Origin: Algoriphagus sp.
Lineage (GTDB): Bacteria; Bacteroidota; Bacteroidia; Cytophagales; Cyclobacteriaceae
Length of the DNA stretch: 64,000 nt
Direction of reading: 5' to 3'
Assembly: GCA_029945945.1 (NCBI GenBank)
Contig: JAQSDM010000012.1
Span: 1 to 64,000 of the forward strand
In this document: in pieces, positions 37,971 through 47,997 of the stretch
Numbering within the stretch: the first letter of the stretch is position 1
Layout: each line of letters opens with the position of its first letter
The notes under the pieces: generated by a model
Seen by the model: the letters and a program-made list of their open reading frames with translations, nothing else
Databases searched by the model: none
What the model was told of the DNA's origin: nothing
Program-made: the position numbers and the translations under genes

Positions 37971-39377
37971 TTAATTTTCAAAGACTTCCCTTGGATCGGT
38001 GATTCGACCTGTGATTGCAACTGCAGCCACGGTCAAAGGAGATGCGAGCATTGTACGAGCTCCCGGTCCCTGACGACCTTCAAAGTTTCTGTTTGAGGTA
38101 GAAACGGCATATTTTCCAGCAGGAATCTTGTCGTCGTTCATTGCCAGACAAGCTGAGCAACCCGGCTGCCTGAGTTCAAATCCAGCTTCTTCCAGGATCT
38201 TAACCAAACCTTCTTCATGTGCCATTTTTTCCACTTCTCTGGAACCCGGTACAATCCAGGCGGTGATGTTATCAGCTTTCTTATGACCTTTTACAAACTG
38301 AGCAACTGAACGGATGTCTTCAATTCGGCCGTTGGTACAAGAACCTACGAAAACGTAATCAACCAGCTTTCCTTTCACAGGTTCGCCTGGCGCGAAACCC
38401 ATGTATTCCAAAGATTTCAGGTAAGAAATTTTGTTACTTCCTTCCATTCCTTCGGTTGTCGGGATGGTTCCTTTTACCTTGATTCCCATTCCCGGATTGG
38501 TTCCGTAGGTAATCATCGGCTCGATATCGGCTGCGTCAAATACATATTCCTTATCGAAAATTGCACCTTCGTCAGATTTCAGAGTTTTCCAGTAAGCCAC
38601 TGCTTTGTCCCAATCTGCGCCTTTTGGTGCGTATTGCTTTCCTTCCAAATAATTGAAAGTAGTCTCATCAGGGGCAATCAAACCTCCACGTGCACCCATC
38701 TCGATGGACATGTTGCAGATGGTCATTCGGGCTTCCATGGAAAGACTTTGGATCGCAGATCCTGCATATTCCACAAAGTAACCAGTAGCGCCGGCTGCTG
38801 AGATTTTAGCAATGATGTAGAGAATGATGTCTTTCGAAGTCACTCCATTTTCCATCACCCCGTCAACGGTAATTCTCATTTTCTTGGCTTTTGACTGCAT
38901 GATGCATTGGGTTGCAAGCACCATTTCTACCTCCGAAGTACCAATTCCAAATGCAATAGCTCCAAAAGCACCGTGCGTGGAAGTATGGCTGTCTCCACAG
39001 ACAATGGTCATTCCAGGCTGGGTGATTCCCAACTCGGGACCGATCACGTGTACAATCCCGTGATGAGCCGAACCCAAATCATGAAGTTCGATATTGTATC
39101 GAACACAGTTTTCACGAAGTCTTTCCACTTGCATGCGGGAAAGTTTGTCTTTAATTGTCTTATCCTGGTCTACTGTAGGTACGTTATGATCTGGAGTGGC
39201 GACAGTTCGGCTTGGGTTTTTCACCCCGATTCCCCGCTTTTCCAGATTTAAGAACGCCACAGGGGAAGTCACTTCATGGATAAAATGCTTATCGATGAAG
39301 AAAACATCAGGACCCGCAGGCACTGATTTTACCACGTGGGCATCCCAGATTTTATCAAATAATGTAGTCTTTTCCAT
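37971..39377 (-). CDS. leuC: 3-isopropylmalate dehydratase large subunit
   Basis: [89 protein letters not shown]. Confidence 0.97.
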   Translation of the reverse strand: MEKTTLFDKIWDAHVVKSVPAGPDVFFIDKHFIHEVTSPVAFLNLEKRGIGVKNPSRTVATPDHNVPTVDQDKTIKDKLSRMQVERLRENCVRYNIELHDLGSAHHGIVHVIGPELGITQPGMTIVCGDSHTSTHGAFGAIAFGIGTSEVEMVLATQCIMQSKAKKMRITVDGVMENGVTSKDIILYIIAKISAAGATGYFVEYAGSAIQSLSMEARMTICNMSIEMGARGGLIAPDETTFNYLEGKQYAPKGADWDKAVAYWKTLKSDEGAIFDKEYVFDAADIEPMITYGTNPGMGIKVKGTIPTTEGMEGSNKISYLKSLEYMGFAPGEPVKGKLVDYVFVGSCTNGRIEDIRSVAQFVKGHKKADNITAWIVPGSREVEKMAHEEGLVKILEEAGFELRQPGCSACLAMNDDKIPAGKYAVSTSNRNFEGRQGPGARTMLASPLTVAAVAITGRITDPREVFEN

Positions 39378-39379
39378 AA

Positions 39380-40888
39380 TTAAGCAGTCGCATATTCTTT
39401 GACCGGAATTTTATTTAATGCGTCAACAAACGCCTCAGCTGAAGCCAGGACAATGTCGGCGTTGGAGGCAAAACCGTAGTAAGGCTTTTCTCCTTTGATT
39501 AATCTCATGTGAACTTTGGCTACGTCATCGCTTCCGTGAGTGATCGCCTGAATGAGGAATTCTTCCAGATCAACCTGAGGTTTAACGATTTTTTCAATCG
39601 CCTTCAGCACTGCATCCACCGGACCAACTCCATGAGAGGAAGCCTGATGTGTTTCTGCACCCACTTTCAGCGTAACATTTGCGCTGATTTGTCCATTGGA
39701 GGAATAGGTTACTTTTTCAAGTTCGATAAAATTGGAATCCTCCATGTATTTACCGACCAATCCAAGCAAGTCCTTTCTTCCGATATCACGCTTGCTGTCT
39801 GCCAAAATCAAGAAGGCTTCGTAAACCTCTCTCAATTCTTCTCCTTCCAGCTCCACACCCAATGCATCGAGGTGATGCTTCAATGCAGCGCGTCCGGATC
39901 TTGCAGTCAGGACAATCGTCGACTCATCCACTCCCACTTCTTTAGGATCGATGATTTCGTAATTTTCTCTATGCTTCAAAACCCCGTCCTGGTGAATGCC
40001 TGAAGAGTGAGCGAATGCATTTCTACCCACAATCGCCTTGTTTGCCTGAACAGGCATGTTCATCAGTTTCGACACCAAACGACTAGTCTGATAAATTTTC
40101 TGAGTGACGATATTGGTATGTACAGGGATAGATTTATGGCATTTGATCGCCATGACAACCTCTTCCAAGGAGGTATTTCCGGCACGTTCTCCAATTCCAT
40201 TGATAGTTACTTCCACCTGACGCGCACCATGCTGAACTCCTGCTACTGTATTTGCAGTAGCCATTCCCAGGTCATTGTGACAATGAGTTGCAATGATCGC
40301 CCGATCGATATTCGGTACATTATTTTTCAAATGAGCGATGATCGCACCATACTGCTCGGGAAGGCAATAACCGGTTGTATCCGGGATGTTGACAACCGTT
40401 GCTCCTGCTTTGATCACCTCTTCGATAATTCGAGCGAGGAAATCATGCTCGGCACGTCCGGCATCTTCAGCATAGAATTCTACATCATCTACAAATCTTC
40501 GGGCATACTTCACAGCAGCCACTCCACGCTTGATAATATCCTCTGGCGTAGACCGAAGTTTGAATTGGATATGGTAAGGGGAAACCCCTATTCCTGTATG
40601 AATTCGGCCCCTTTTTGCGAATTTGAGTGATTGAGCTGCTACGTCAATATCCTTCTCTACGGCTCTGGAGAGCGCACAAATAATCGGATTGGAAACTGCT
40701 TTAGAAATCTCAAGAACGGAATTGAAATCACCTGGGCTGGATATTGGAAATCCCGCTTCGATAATATCTACTCCTAAAGCCTCCAAAGCTTTCGCCACCA
40801 CAATCTTTTCCTGGGTATTCAGTTGGCAACCAGGCACTTGTTCCCCGTCTCGAAGGGTCGTATCAAATATCCACAGCTTTTCACTCAT
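39380..40888 (-). CDS. leuA: 2-isopropylmalate synthase
   Basis: [101 protein letters not shown]. Confidence 0.95.
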   Translation of the reverse strand: MSEKLWIFDTTLRDGEQVPGCQLNTQEKIVVAKALEALGVDIIEAGFPISSPGDFNSVLEISKAVSNPIICALSRAVEKDIDVAAQSLKFAKRGRIHTGIGVSPYHIQFKLRSTPEDIIKRGVAAVKYARRFVDDVEFYAEDAGRAEHDFLARIIEEVIKAGATVVNIPDTTGYCLPEQYGAIIAHLKNNVPNIDRAIIATHCHNDLGMATANTVAGVQHGARQVEVTINGIGERAGNTSLEEVVMAIKCHKSIPVHTNIVTQKIYQTSRLVSKLMNMPVQANKAIVGRNAFAHSSGIHQDGVLKHRENYEIIDPKEVGVDESTIVLTARSGRAALKHHLDALGVELEGEELREVYEAFLILADSKRDIGRKDLLGLVGKYMEDSNFIELEKVTYSSNGQISANVTLKVGAETHQASSHGVGPVDAVLKAIEKIVKPQVDLEEFLIQAITHGSDDVAKVHMRLIKGEKPYYGFASNADIVLASAEAFVDALNKIPVKEYATA

Positions 40889-40909
40889 AACACTTTGGGG
40901 TTTTGGGTT

Positions 40910-41953
40910 TTAATTATTTTCTGGTCTCAATTGTCGGACGACAGCACCTGCCTGCCACATTTCAGAATCTCTCAATTCTTTCAATTCAACCTCGAGTTTT
41001 TCTCTGTAATCAGGCTTGCTGTTAGAATCGATTGATTTCTGAGCTTCCTGTCCAGTTTTTACTGATTCGTAAAGTGCTTCGAAAACCGGCTTAGTCGCAT
41101 CTCTGAAAGGCTTCCACCAGTCAAGTGCTCCTCTTTGCGCAGTAGTAGAGCAGTTGGCGTACATCCAATCCATTCCGTTTTCTGCGACAAGCGGCATCAA
41201 GCTTTGAGTCAATTCTTCTACAGTTTCGTTGAAAGCTTCAGAAGGAGTGTGTCCGTTGGCTCTTAACACTTCGTACTGTGCAGCGAATATTCCCTGAATT
41301 GCACCCATCAAAGTTCCTCGCTCACCTGTCAAATCGGAAGTAACTTCTCTGTAGAAATCAGTTTCGAATAAGTATCCTGAACCTACACCAATTCCAAGAG
41401 CAACAACTCTGTCATGAGCTCTGCCAGTTGCATCCTGATAGATCGCAAAAGATGAGTTCAAGCCTCTTCCTTCCACAAACATTCTTCTTAATGAAGTACC
41501 GGATCCCTTTGGAGCAACCAAAATCACATCTACGTCAGCAGGAGGAATAATTCCTGTTTTCTCCTTATAGGTGATTCCAAATCCGTGAGAGAAGTAAAGT
41601 GCTTTTCCAGGAGTCAGGTGTTTTTTAACAGTTGGCCAAAGGGCAATCTGGCCGGCATCAGAAAGCAGGAACTGAAGGATTGTGCCTTTTTCACATGCTT
41701 CTTCCAGTTCGAAAAGAGTCTCACCAGGAACCCAACCATCAGCAACTGCTTTGTCCCAGGTTTTGGAACCTTTACGCTGTCCAATAATTACGTTGAATCC
41801 GTTGTCTTTCAGGTTCAAAGCTTGACCAGGACCTTGAACTCCGTAACCCAAAACTGCGATTACTTCATTCTTGAGTACTTCTCTTGCTTTCTCCAAAGGA
41901 AATTCCTCTCTGGTTACTACGTTTTCTTCTGTGTTGCCGAATTTTAATTTCAT
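40910..41953 (-). CDS. ilvC: Ketol-acid reductoisomerase
   Basis: VIAVLGYGVQGPGQALNLKDNGFNVIIGQRKGSKTW; VILVAPKGSGTSLRRMFVEGRGLNSSFA; TSDLTGERGTLMGAIQGIFAAQYEVL. Confidence 0.96.
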   Translation of the reverse strand: MKLKFGNTEENVVTREEFPLEKAREVLKNEVIAVLGYGVQGPGQALNLKDNGFNVIIGQRKGSKTWDKAVADGWVPGETLFELEEACEKGTILQFLLSDAGQIALWPTVKKHLTPGKALYFSHGFGITYKEKTGIIPPADVDVILVAPKGSGTSLRRMFVEGRGLNSSFAIYQDATGRAHDRVVALGIGVGSGYLFETDFYREVTSDLTGERGTLMGAIQGIFAAQYEVLRANGHTPSEAFNETVEELTQSLMPLVAENGMDWMYANCSTTAQRGALDWWKPFRDATKPVFEALYESVKTGQEAQKSIDSNSKPDYREKLEVELKELRDSEMWQAGAVVRQLRPENN

Positions 41954-42011
41954 GGGTTTGAGTTTTGATTTTTAATTGACCAATGGAATCTGACGATTCA
42001 TGGGTTTGAGT
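41949..42011. repeat. 15-bp direct repeat duplicating the ilvC start-codon region
   Basis: ttcatgggtttgagt at 41949-41963 and again at 41997-42011. Confidence 0.8.
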
Positions 42012-42068
42012 GATGATAAATAGTATTAATAGGTTTGAGAAGGCTTTTGGCCTGGGTTTTAATCTATA

Positions 42069-42569
42069 TTATTTGACAAAACTGTCAATGGTTAACATTC
42101 TTTTGGCAACTGCCACTCTGCCACTACGCGCAAATTCCAGCAAACCATATTCTTTCAGTATTTCCAGTAATTCCTGTGTCTGCTCCTTGTGTCCTGTTAA
42201 TTCCAACACAACAAACTCAGGCTCAGCCGATATGATCCTGGCTCCATGCTGACGAATTATTTTCTCTAATCCTCCATCCAATTTGGACACAGGGATCTTG
42301 TACAGAGCAAGTTCCTGATATACCACTCCTTCATCTTCGTGGTAAAATGCCTTAATCACATCGATGATTTTCTCAATCTGATTGACCAGCTGGATTACCG
42401 TCTCTTCAGTTGCCGTCACCTCAATCGTGATTCTGTGAATCCCTTCAAGTCGGCTTTCTGAAGCTGTCAATGCATTGATATTGATTCCCCGACGGGTAAA
42501 GATGATGGTGATCCTGTTGAGAATTCCGATGAAATTCTCGGTAATAACGAAAATGGTATATCGTTTCAT
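42069..42569 (-). CDS. ilvN: Acetolactate synthase small (regulatory) subunit
   Basis: FVITENFIGILNRITIIFTRRGININALTASESRLEGIHRITIEV ACT domain. Confidence 0.93.
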   Translation of the reverse strand: MKRYTIFVITENFIGILNRITIIFTRRGININALTASESRLEGIHRITIEVTATEETVIQLVNQIEKIIDVIKAFYHEDEGVVYQELALYKIPVSKLDGGLEKIIRQHGARIISAEPEFVVLELTGHKEQTQELLEILKEYGLLEFARSGRVAVAKRMLTIDSFVK

Positions 42570-42675
42570 CTGTTTATAATTGTTTTGTAAAGGTCAGATG
42601 GAATCTCGCATTTCGGATAACCATACATTCGTGTGAAGCTATAATCATGCTTGATTTCATAGGTTGGAATTAGCT
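42567..42675. repeat. Dispersed intergenic repeat, copy 2 (between ilvB and ilvN)
   Basis: CTGTTTATAATT...AAAGGTCAGATGGAATCTCGCAT...AATCATGCTTGATTTCAT parallels copy 1 at 17664-17770. Confidence 0.65.
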
Positions 42676-44364
42676 AAGCCTTACTTCTTCTACTGAACAA
42701 CCCGTGGCAATCATCGGGAACACATTGTCTTCTTTTTCTACTACCACTTCGAGGAAAAACGGTCCGTCATGAATCAGCATATCTTCTACTGCCTCTCTCA
42801 AATCGCCTCTTTCTGTGACTTTCTGTGCTTTAATATTATATGCTTCTGCAATCTTGACGAAGTCAGGATTATCCAGTTCGGTAAAGGAGTAGCGCTTGTC
42901 AAAGAACATTTGCTGCCATTGTCTCACCATCCCCAGGTAATTATTATTAAGAAGAACAATCTTCACCGGAGCTTTCGTTTGCATGATAGTTCCAAGTTCC
43001 TGAATGGTCATCTGAATTCCACCATCGCCTACCACGCAGATTACCTGGCGGGAATAGTCGTGTAACTGTGCGCCTAATGCTGCAGGAAGTGCAAAACCCA
43101 TCGTGCCCAGACCACCGGAAGTCACCTGAGTTCTTGTCTTCTTATAATTGAAATATCTCCAGGCAATCATCTGGTGCTGACCTACGTCAGTGACCAAGAC
43201 CGCATCGTCTGCCTTGTATTGGTTCACAATGTTAATTACTTCACCCATCGTCAGTCCATCCTTGGTTGGAGTCAGGTCATGCTGCATGACAGCAGATGTT
43301 TCTTCTTCTTCCAAGTCCCGGAATCTCTTCATCCATGCATCATGCTTTTTGGCATCAATGGCCGCAGTCAGCATTGCCAAACTTTCCCGACAGTCACCTA
43401 AAACAGCTACTTCACATTTCACTGTTTTATTGACTTCTGCAGGATCAAGCTCCAGATGAACAACTCTGGCTTGCTTCGCATATCGCTTCAAATCTCCGGT
43501 CACGCGATCATCAAATCTCATCCCGACAGCGATCAATACATCACACTTGTTGGTCAAAAGATTGGGCGCGTAGTTTCCGTGCATCCCAAGTTTGCCCACA
43601 TAATTCGGGTGATCCTGTGGAAGAGCACCTGAGCCTAAAAGTGTGGAAGCAGCCGGAATCCCAGATTTGTCAAGGAAAAACTTAAGCTCTGCCTCTGCTT
43701 TTCCCAGAATCACTCCCTGTCCATAAAGAACATAGGGTCTTTCCGCCGAATTGATCAAAGCTGCTGCTTGCTCAATTGCGGAGGATTCTATCGGATTGTG
43801 GGTTTTATAGGATCTGAATCCCAAGCATGGGACATAATTAAACTCTCCAAAATCCACCTGAGCATTCTTAGTAATGTCAATCAAAACCGGACCAGGTCGA
43901 CCTGATCGGGCAATGTAAAATGCTTTTGCAATCGCCGGAGCAATATCCTCTACTCTTCTTACCTGAATATTCCATTTGGAACAAGGCATCGAGATACCAA
44001 TCATGTCGGTTTCCTGAAAAGCGTCAGTTCCCAGCAAATGCGCCGCAACCTGACCGGTGATGCAAACCAACGGAGTACTATCGATCTGCGCATCTGCCAT
44101 TCCGGTAATCAGGTTTGTCGCACCCGGACCTGAGGTCGCGAGGCAGACTCCTACTTTCCCCGAAACTCGCGCATAACCCTGAGCTGCATGAATTGCTCCT
44201 TGCTCGTGGCGGGTAAGCACATGTCTAAGTTGGTCGTGATAATCGTGCAAAGCATCATAAACCGGCATAATTGCTCCGCCGGGATATCCAAAAATCACTT
44301 CAGCCTGCTCAGCAATTAGAGATCTGACAACGATGTCTGCTCCTCTGATCATTTGATCCTTCAT
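42670..44364 (-). CDS. ilvB: Biosynthetic-type acetolactate synthase large subunit
   Basis: EVIFGYPGGAIMPVYDALHD; RHEQGAIHAAQGYARVSGKVGVCLATSGPGATNLITG; VLVTDVGQHQM; VVGDGGIQMTIQELGTI; start MKDQMIRG at 44364. Confidence 0.96.
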   Translation of the reverse strand: MKDQMIRGADIVVRSLIAEQAEVIFGYPGGAIMPVYDALHDYHDQLRHVLTRHEQGAIHAAQGYARVSGKVGVCLATSGPGATNLITGMADAQIDSTPLVCITGQVAAHLLGTDAFQETDMIGISMPCSKWNIQVRRVEDIAPAIAKAFYIARSGRPGPVLIDITKNAQVDFGEFNYVPCLGFRSYKTHNPIESSAIEQAAALINSAERPYVLYGQGVILGKAEAELKFFLDKSGIPAASTLLGSGALPQDHPNYVGKLGMHGNYAPNLLTNKCDVLIAVGMRFDDRVTGDLKRYAKQARVVHLELDPAEVNKTVKCEVAVLGDCRESLAMLTAAIDAKKHDAWMKRFRDLEEEETSAVMQHDLTPTKDGLTMGEVINIVNQYKADDAVLVTDVGQHQMIAWRYFNYKKTRTQVTSGGLGTMGFALPAALGAQLHDYSRQVICVVGDGGIQMTIQELGTIMQTKAPVKIVLLNNNYLGMVRQWQQMFFDKRYSFTELDNPDFVKIAEAYNIKAQKVTERGDLREAVEDMLIHDGPFFLEVVVEKEDNVFPMIATGCSVEEVRLS

Positions 44365-44368
44365 AGGC

Positions 44369-46048
44369 TTAAAATTTATCTGTAACACAGCCTTCAGAAG
44401 CTGTGGAAACGAGTTTATTGTATTTTTTCAACGTTCCTTGCAATCCGGGAATCACTTTCTGAGCCCAGCTTTTCTTTCTTTTTGAAAATTCCTCTTCAGA
44501 CACATTCACAGAGAGTTCCAAATTATCTGCATCGATAGTGACCATATCTCCATCTAGCAGCAAACCAATCGGGCCACCAGTCCATGCTTCCGGGGTCACG
44601 TGACCTACCACAAATCCATGCGTACCTCCAGAGAATCTTCCATCGGTAATCAGCGCTACATCAGACCCAAGTCCCGCACCAATTATCATCGAAGTCGGCT
44701 TGAGCATTTCCGGCATTCCGGGCGCTCCTTTTGGACCCACATTCCGGATGACCATAACATCTCCTGATTTCACCTGATGATCTCTTATCGCATCATTTGC
44801 TTCCTGTTCAGAGTCAAAGACGCGCGCTGGTCCTGTAAATGAGTTACCCTCTTTTCCTGTGATTTTGGCCACTGCACCGGCCGGAGCCAGATTTCCGGAG
44901 AGCACACAAAGATGACCAGTTGCTTTTAGTGGAGTTTCTACCGGATGGATCACATTGACCATTGAAGGAACTATCGGATCGATTTCCGCAAGATTTTCAG
45001 CCAACGTCTTACCAGTAACGGTCATACAGTCGCCATGCAGATACCCTTTGTCAAGAAAATATTTCATGAAAGCAGGCAAACCACCTTGCTCGTGAAGATC
45101 TTCCATCAGGAATTTCCCTGAAGGTTTGAAATCACCCAACATTGGAGTAGTTGCGTTGATCGCTTTGAAATCTTCCAAAGTGAATGCTATTCCGGCAGTT
45201 CTGGCTATCGCCAAAATATGCAAAACTGCATTGGTACTTCCGCCAAGAGCAATCGCAACCCGAACGGCATTTTCTATACTTTTCCGCGTGATGATATCAC
45301 TTGGCTTTATGTCTTTTTCAAGGAGAATGCGCATATACTTGTTCACATTCTGACATTCCCGAAGTTTCTCCGGGGAATTTGCAGGATAAGTAGCACTGTA
45401 TGGCAAGGACATTCCCATCGCTTCCACAGCGGAAGACATGGTATTTGCAGTGTACATACCACCACAGGCTCCAGCGCCCGGACAGGAATTTCGGATCACT
45501 CCATCGTAATCTTCGTCCGAGATGTTTCCATTCACCCGCTTTCCGAAGGCTTCAAAAGCAGAAACAATATTGAGTTTTTCACCTTTATAATTTCCGGAAG
45601 CGATCGTTCCGCCATAGACCATTATCGAAGGACGGTCGATTCGAATCATGCCCATGATGGCTCCGGGCATATTCTTGTCGCAACCCGCAACTGCAATACA
45701 AGCATCGAACGAGTGACCTAAAATAAAGGACTCAATGGAATCAGCGATGATTTCTCTGGAAACCAGAGAATAACGCATTCCGAGCGTTCCCATTGAAGTT
45801 CCGTCGGATATCCCGATGGTATTAAAAATCAAACCGGTCAAATCATATTCCTGTGAGGAGTTTTTGATCAGACCGGCGAAATCATTGAGGTGCATATTGC
45901 AGGGATTACTTTCATAGCCGCAACTGGCTATCCCTACAAATGGCTGTTTCATTTTCTTATCACTCAATCCGGTGGCATAAAGCATGGCTTTGCCTGCTGG
46001 ATGCTCATCGTTATCGCTTATTTCCCAACTGTATTTTTTCAGGGTCAT
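44369..46048 (-). CDS. ilvD: Dihydroxy-acid dehydratase
   Basis: [91 protein letters not shown]; start MTLKKYSW at 46048. Confidence 0.96.
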   Translation of the reverse strand: MTLKKYSWEISDNDEHPAGKAMLYATGLSDKKMKQPFVGIASCGYESNPCNMHLNDFAGLIKNSSQEYDLTGLIFNTIGISDGTSMGTLGMRYSLVSREIIADSIESFILGHSFDACIAVAGCDKNMPGAIMGMIRIDRPSIMVYGGTIASGNYKGEKLNIVSAFEAFGKRVNGNISDEDYDGVIRNSCPGAGACGGMYTANTMSSAVEAMGMSLPYSATYPANSPEKLRECQNVNKYMRILLEKDIKPSDIITRKSIENAVRVAIALGGSTNAVLHILAIARTAGIAFTLEDFKAINATTPMLGDFKPSGKFLMEDLHEQGGLPAFMKYFLDKGYLHGDCMTVTGKTLAENLAEIDPIVPSMVNVIHPVETPLKATGHLCVLSGNLAPAGAVAKITGKEGNSFTGPARVFDSEQEANDAIRDHQVKSGDVMVIRNVGPKGAPGMPEMLKPTSMIIGAGLGSDVALITDGRFSGGTHGFVVGHVTPEAWTGGPIGLLLDGDMVTIDADNLELSVNVSEEEFSKRKKSWAQKVIPGLQGTLKKYNKLVSTASEGCVTDKF

Positions 46049-46061
46049 GGTTTTTGGGTAT

Positions 46062-46136
46062 AAAAAAAGTGCCTCATTTCTGTGAGGCACTTCAGATTTT
46101 TTTATTTCATATTTATAAATAGTCTAGTGCCTCACA
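46062..46136 (-). promoter_or_regulatory. ilv operon transcription attenuator (mutually exclusive antiterminator/terminator)
   Basis: Minus strand: A = TGTGAGGCACT (46136-46126), B = AAGTGCCTCACA (46092-46081), C = TGAGGCACTT (46076-46067) followed by TTTTT. A:B is 11 bp perfect, B:C is 10 bp perfect with U-tract terminator. Confidence 0.9.
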
Positions 46137-46187
46137 TTAAGATCCAATGAGAATAATAAAGCTTAGCAAAAAGACCACTTTGAACAT
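46137..46187 (-). CDS. Branched-chain amino acid leader peptide MFKVVFLLSFIILIGS*
   Basis: ATG TTC AAA GTG GTC TTT TTG CTA AGC TTT ATT ATT CTC ATT GGA TCT TAA; 8/16 codons are Val/Leu/Ile; the stop codon directly abuts antiterminator segment A. Confidence 0.87.
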   Translation of the reverse strand: MFKVVFLLSFIILIGS

Positions 46188-46230
46188 ACTTGAGTCGAGA
46201 TTATTTTGAGTTCGGAATCGAATCACATGT

Positions 46231-46260
46231 CAAAATTAAACTGAAAATTCAGAGTTACAA
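46231..46260 (-). promoter_or_regulatory. Candidate ilv-leu operon promoter
   Basis: Minus strand TTG (46260-46258), 19-nt spacer, TAATTTTG (46238-46231), matching the Bacteroidota -33/-7 consensus TTTG/TAnnTTTG. Confidence 0.7.
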
Positions 46261-46578
46261 TATTTAATTTTACTTATTACCTCAAACTCAGATAAAAACT
46301 ATACGTAAAAATTATTTTCACAGAATATTAGTTTAAATAATATCGAATTAACCCCATAATTCAGGAAATGATTTGTTGGTTTTTTCGATTTTCAAAATTT
46401 TGTATGGATTTCCAGTTCTTTTAAGGTTTGTGGAAAAAATTTCGATTTTTTTTAAGGAAAAAATTAATATACCTCCATTTGTTCAATAAAAACCGATTCC
46501 ATTACCAAATTCTCAAAAGCAACTATCAGAGATTTTCGCTTGATTTTTATCCTAATTTTGTCAGAATCTTTCGTTCCA

Positions 46579-47388
46579 ATGATCTCATTTCCAAACGCCA
46601 AAATCAACCTAGGACTCCACATCACTTCCAAAAGAAAAGATGGATATCATGAAATCGAAACCTGCATGGTTCCGATTCCTCTCTATGATGCGCTTGAAAT
46701 GATTTTGGATCCGAAGAAAATGACTTGGAATGCCTCCGGATTACCAATTCCCGGAGAACCAAAAGATAATCTGATCCTGAAAGCCTATCAGCTCATCAAG
46801 AAGGATTTTCCGGATATCCCACCCCTGAATATTCATCTTCACAAACATATCCCAATGGGTGCGGGTTTGGGCGGCGGTTCTGCAGACGGAGCTTTTGCTC
46901 TGAAGCTGATGAATAGCCTGTTTGAACTCCATCTCGATGATTTTTTCCTGGAAGAATACGCTGAGCAATTGGGAAGCGATTGCCCGTTTTTTATTGAAAA
47001 CACTCCGAAAATCGCTCGTGGCAGAGGTGAGATCTTGGAACCGATATCGATCGATCTCAAAGGAACCTGGCTCGTCCTGATCAATCCGGGAATTCATGTC
47101 GGTACTAAAGAGGCTTATGCAGGTGTGACTCCGGCAGCACCAAAAGTGAATCTTGCAGAAGTACTTCAGGATAGAAACCGATGGAAAGCTGAATTGGTGA
47201 ACGACTTCGAGCTGAGCATTTTCAAAAACTATCCTGAAATCGCTCTAATCAAGGAAAAAATGTATGCAGCCGGAGCGTTCTATTCTGCTATGTCCGGGTC
47301 AGGATCTTCTGTTTTTGGTCTTTTTGATTATCAGCCAATTGGGCTCGATTTTGAATCCTGTTACTTCCGGTTTGAAAGCCTATTGTAA
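46579..47388 (+). CDS. ispE: 4-diphosphocytidyl-2-C-methyl-D-erythritol kinase
   Basis: FPNAKINLGLHITSKRKDGYHEIETCMVPI; IPMGAGLGGGSADGAFAL; GSDCPFFI; SAMSGSGSSVFGLF; start at 46579. Confidence 0.93.
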   Translation: MISFPNAKINLGLHITSKRKDGYHEIETCMVPIPLYDALEMILDPKKMTWNASGLPIPGEPKDNLILKAYQLIKKDFPDIPPLNIHLHKHIPMGAGLGGGSADGAFALKLMNSLFELHLDDFFLEEYAEQLGSDCPFFIENTPKIARGRGEILEPISIDLKGTWLVLINPGIHVGTKEAYAGVTPAAPKVNLAEVLQDRNRWKAELVNDFELSIFKNYPEIALIKEKMYAAGAFYSAMSGSGSSVFGLFDYQPIGLDFESCYFRFESLL

Positions 47389-47402
47389 TTAGACAAACAT
47401 TT

Positions 47403-47429
47403 TTTATATTTACGTTTCATAAATATAAA
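47403..47429. promoter_or_regulatory. Palindromic operator-like site overlapping the TA promoter
   Basis: TTTATATTTA-cgtttca-TAAATATAAA, 10-bp perfect inverted repeat ending 4 bp before the antitoxin ATG (47434). Confidence 0.55.
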
Positions 47430-47433
47430 TGAC

Positions 47434-47676
47434 ATGGCTACTTTCACAAGTACACTTCCTGATGACCTACTAAAGCGGCTCGCTGATTACGCCAAAAAGC
47501 TTTCACTTCCCAAAAACAAGCTGATGGAAAACGCACTAATTCTCTATCTGGAACATCTGAAAAGGGCAGAATATGTAAAATCCTATCGCACAGCTTCAGA
47601 AGACAAAGACATCCTACTAGTGGCTGAAGAAGGGATGGGTGACTACCTAAAGCAAATCGAAGATGAGGCAAGGTGA
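47434..47676 (+). CDS. Ribbon-helix-helix antitoxin-like protein
   Basis: MATFTSTLPDDLLKRLADYAKKLSLPKNKLMENALILYLEHLKR RHH-like; overlaps the downstream mazF-like gene by 14 nt. Confidence 0.75.
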   Translation: MATFTSTLPDDLLKRLADYAKKLSLPKNKLMENALILYLEHLKRAEYVKSYRTASEDKDILLVAEEGMGDYLKQIEDEAR

Positions 47677-47995
47677 AATCTGGATGTCTGACCTGAATCC
47701 AAGTATCGGTTCTGAACAAGCTGGAAGGAGACCTGTGGTGATCTTGAGTGGGAATCTGATGAACCGATTTCTTCAAGTGGTCATCACTGCTCCTCTGACT
47801 TCAAAAATCAAAAACTACCAAGGGAATCCAATTTTACATCCAAATCAAATAAATGGACTAAAAATCCAATCAGAAATCCTTGTCTTCCATATCCGGTCTA
47901 TTTCAAAAGATAGGCTTATAGAGAAAATTGGAGAAATTCAGAAATCTGAACTCAAGCAGGCCTTGGAAACGCTTAAAGATCTAACTAATCTTTAA
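47663..47995 (+). CDS. MazF/PemK-family type II toxin
   Basis: MRQGEIWMSDLNPSIGSEQAGRRPVVILSGNLMN; VVITAPLTSKIKNYQGNPIL; EILVFHIRSISKDRLIEKIGEI. Confidence 0.88.
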   Translation: MRQGEIWMSDLNPSIGSEQAGRRPVVILSGNLMNRFLQVVITAPLTSKIKNYQGNPILHPNQINGLKIQSEILVFHIRSISKDRLIEKIGEIQKSELKQALETLKDLTNL

Positions 47996-47997
47996 AA

